Assembly: GCA_005884155.1 (NCBI GenBank)
Contig: VAXD01000042.1
Span: 2,867 to 24,352, forward strand
From: Actinomycetota bacterium
Lineage (GTDB): Bacteria > Actinomycetota > Thermoleophilia > Gaiellales > Gaiellaceae
DNA: 21,486 bases
Direction of reading: 5' to 3'
Shown: piece by piece, positions 20,171 to 21,486 of the stretch
Layout: each line of letters begins with the position of its first letter
Numbering within the stretch: the first letter of the stretch is position 1
Translations under genes and position numbers: made by a program
Notes under the pieces: generated by a model
What the model was told of the DNA's origin: nothing
Seen by the model: the letters and a program-made list of their open reading frames with translations, nothing else
The model's database searches: none

Positions 20171-21486
20171 GTGGCCCTGCACGTCCCCCTCACCGCGGAG
20201 ATCCTGCTCGCCCGCGCTGCCGCCCGCCTCTCGCGTTTGAGCGGCGCCGGGGGCGGGACGACGGTGCCCGGGAAGCTGCTCTGGAAGCTCGATCCTGGGG
20301 CGGTCGACCGGCTGGCGGCCAGGCTGAGCGACGGCGCGGCGCTGATTTCCGCGACGAACGGGAAGACGACGACCTCGGCGATGGCGGCCCGGATCCTGGG
20401 GCCGTCGTTTCGGCTCGCGCACAACCGGTCCGGCGCGAACCTGGTCTCGGGAGTCGCCTCGGCGCTCCTCGCCGCCCAGGACGCAGAGCTCGGGTTGTTC
20501 GAGGTGGACGAGGCGGCGCTGCCCGAGGTTGCCCGTCGCCTGCGGCCTCGTGCGCTCTGTCTCGGCAACCTCTTCCGGGACCAACTCGACCGCTACGGCG
20601 AGCTCGAGCTCGTCGCGGCCCGCTGGCGGAAGGCGGTCGCGGCCCTGCCGGAAGGCGCCGCTCTGGTGGTGAATGCAGACGATCCGCAAGTCGGGTCGCT
20701 GGCGAGCGAGCGGCCGGCCGCGACGTTCGGGCTCGACGACCCGCGCCACGCCTGGGAAGGCCTTCAGCACGCCGCCGACTCGAAATGGTGCGTCCTGTGT
20801 GGTACGCCCTACACGTACGCGGCGGCCTACATCGGGCATCTCGGCGACTACCGCTGCCCGGCATGCGGTCACGCTCGGCCGGCGCTGGACGTGGCCGCGC
20901 GGCGGATCGAGCTGAAGGGGCTCGAGTCGGTCTCATTCGATCTGGAGACGCCGGAAGGAAGCCGGCGGGTCGAGCTGGCCGTGCCGGGCCTCTACAACGT
21001 CTACAACGCGCTCGCGGCCGCATCCCTGGCACGTGTGCTCGGCTGTGAGCTCGACGCGATTGTTGCTGGGTTGCAGGGCTTTTCTGCAGCATTCGGACGT
21101 TTCGAGCGCATCGCCGTCGGCGAGCGCACGCTGCTTGTCCTGCTAATCAAGAATCCCGCCGGCGCGAACGAGGTCGTACGAACGCTTCTCTCCGGCGGCG
21201 CGCCGAAGCTCCTCGTGGTCGCGCTCAACGACGAGATCGCGGATGGGCGCGACGTCTCCTGGATCTGGGACGTCGACTTCGAGCCGATGCTCGGCAGCCT
21301 CGAGCGCCTGATCGCGACGGGCTCGCGGGCGGCCGAGCTGGCGCTGCGGTTCAAGTACGCGGGCTTGCCGGCCGGTGCGATCGAGGTCGTGCCGGAGCTC
21401 GAGCGGGCGCTCGACCGTGGGCTGGAGCTCACCCTGGCCGGCGGTGAGCTCGTCACGCTGCCGACCTATACCGCGATGCTGGCGCT
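20171..21486 (+). CDS. murT: Lipid II isoglutaminyl synthase subunit MurT (partial)
   Basis: The gene runs off the window end after about 438 codons with no stop. MurT with GatD amidates the alpha-carboxyl of D-glutamate in lipid II, turning it into D-isoglutamine during peptidoglycan synthesis. The Mur-ligase ATP loop SATNGKTTT is at about residues 59-67, then AHNRSGANL and FEVDEAALPEV. A zinc ribbon CVLCG ... CPAC lies at about 211-235, and NVYNALAAASLA and the DUF1727-type C-terminal part with LLIKNPAGANEVVR and LNDEIADGRDVSWIWDVDFE follow. These are the standard MurT marks. The GTG start is chosen from the -10 box six bases upstream. gatD is expected just downstream, outside the window. 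Confidence 0.93.
   Translation, partial: MALHVPLTAEILLARAAARLSRLSGAGGGTTVPGKLLWKLDPGAVDRLAARLSDGAALISATNGKTTTSAMAARILGPSFRLAHNRSGANLVSGVASALLAAQDAELGLFEVDEAALPEVARRLRPRALCLGNLFRDQLDRYGELELVAARWRKAVAALPEGAALVVNADDPQVGSLASERPAATFGLDDPRHAWEGLQHAADSKWCVLCGTPYTYAAAYIGHLGDYRCPACGHARPALDVAARRIELKGLESVSFDLETPEGSRRVELAVPGLYNVYNALAAASLARVLGCELDAIVAGLQGFSAAFGRFERIAVGERTLLVLLIKNPAGANEVVRTLLSGGAPKLLVVALNDEIADGRDVSWIWDVDFEPMLGSLERLIATGSRAAELALRFKYAGLPAGAIEVVPELERALDRGLELTLAGGELVTLPTYTAMLA

Overview
The window is about 70% GC and codes densely on both strands. It looks like a deep-branching actinobacterium of the Thermoleophilia (Gaiellales/Solirubrobacterales) or Rubrobacteria type. This rests on a garA-ftsR pair, an RsiG-like c-di-GMP anti-sigma fragment, a ManC/phosphomannomutase-like fusion, two RpoD-family sigma factors, actinobacterial MurT, frequent GTG/TTG starts and several leaderless-type promoters. 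The lineage is an inference; no marker gene fixes it.

Layout. (1) 1-700: the 3' end of proS, a one-base-overlapping XRE regulator, and tRNA-Pro(GGG) with a strong terminator. (2) 703-1642: an unrecognised gene with an apparent frameshift. (3) 1683-3588, minus strand: a compact HutF-like amidohydrolase, a cupin and a one-helix membrane protein, joined by 4-bp stop/start overlaps. (4) 3606-6670, plus: a CDP-alcohol phosphatidyltransferase and a large nucleotidyltransferase/phosphomannomutase-like fusion. (5) 6673-8644, plus: a good promoter, then the RsiG-like anti-sigma (frame broken), a GarA-like zinc-ribbon/FHA protein, an FtsR-like MerR regulator and apt. (6) 8680-9893: an unknown cysteine-motif protein and a four-helix membrane protein. 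(7) 9894-10745: two small ORFs and an unusually rich intergenic region holding a perfect DnaA box, two near-boxes, dyads, and a promoter followed by a foldable ~110-nt RNA ending in six T. (8) 10746-13492: two RpoD-family sigma factors facing each other, with a CpsB-type PHP phosphatase between them. (9) 13678-15161: a stand-alone class II glutamine amidotransferase and a three-repeat HNH_repeat protein with a palindrome over its own promoter. (10) 15229-17955: a GGDEF plus HD-GYP protein with two similar membrane modules. (11) 18139-19983: a secreted S8 protease with N-terminal ALWG repeats and C-terminal SW pentapeptide repeats. (12) 20171 to the end: murT, incomplete.

Themes. Cell-envelope work is represented by the lipid head-group enzyme, sugar nucleotide enzyme, PHP tyrosine phosphatase, MurT and exported protease. 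c-di-GMP signalling is represented by a protein that carries both synthesis and hydrolysis domains and by an RsiG-like c-di-GMP-binding motif. Growth control is represented by GarA, FtsR, two housekeeping-type sigma factors and DnaA boxes. The most original signals are the putative structured RNA at 10518-10629, whose promoter is bracketed by an inverted repeat, and the doubly repeat-tagged S8 protease.
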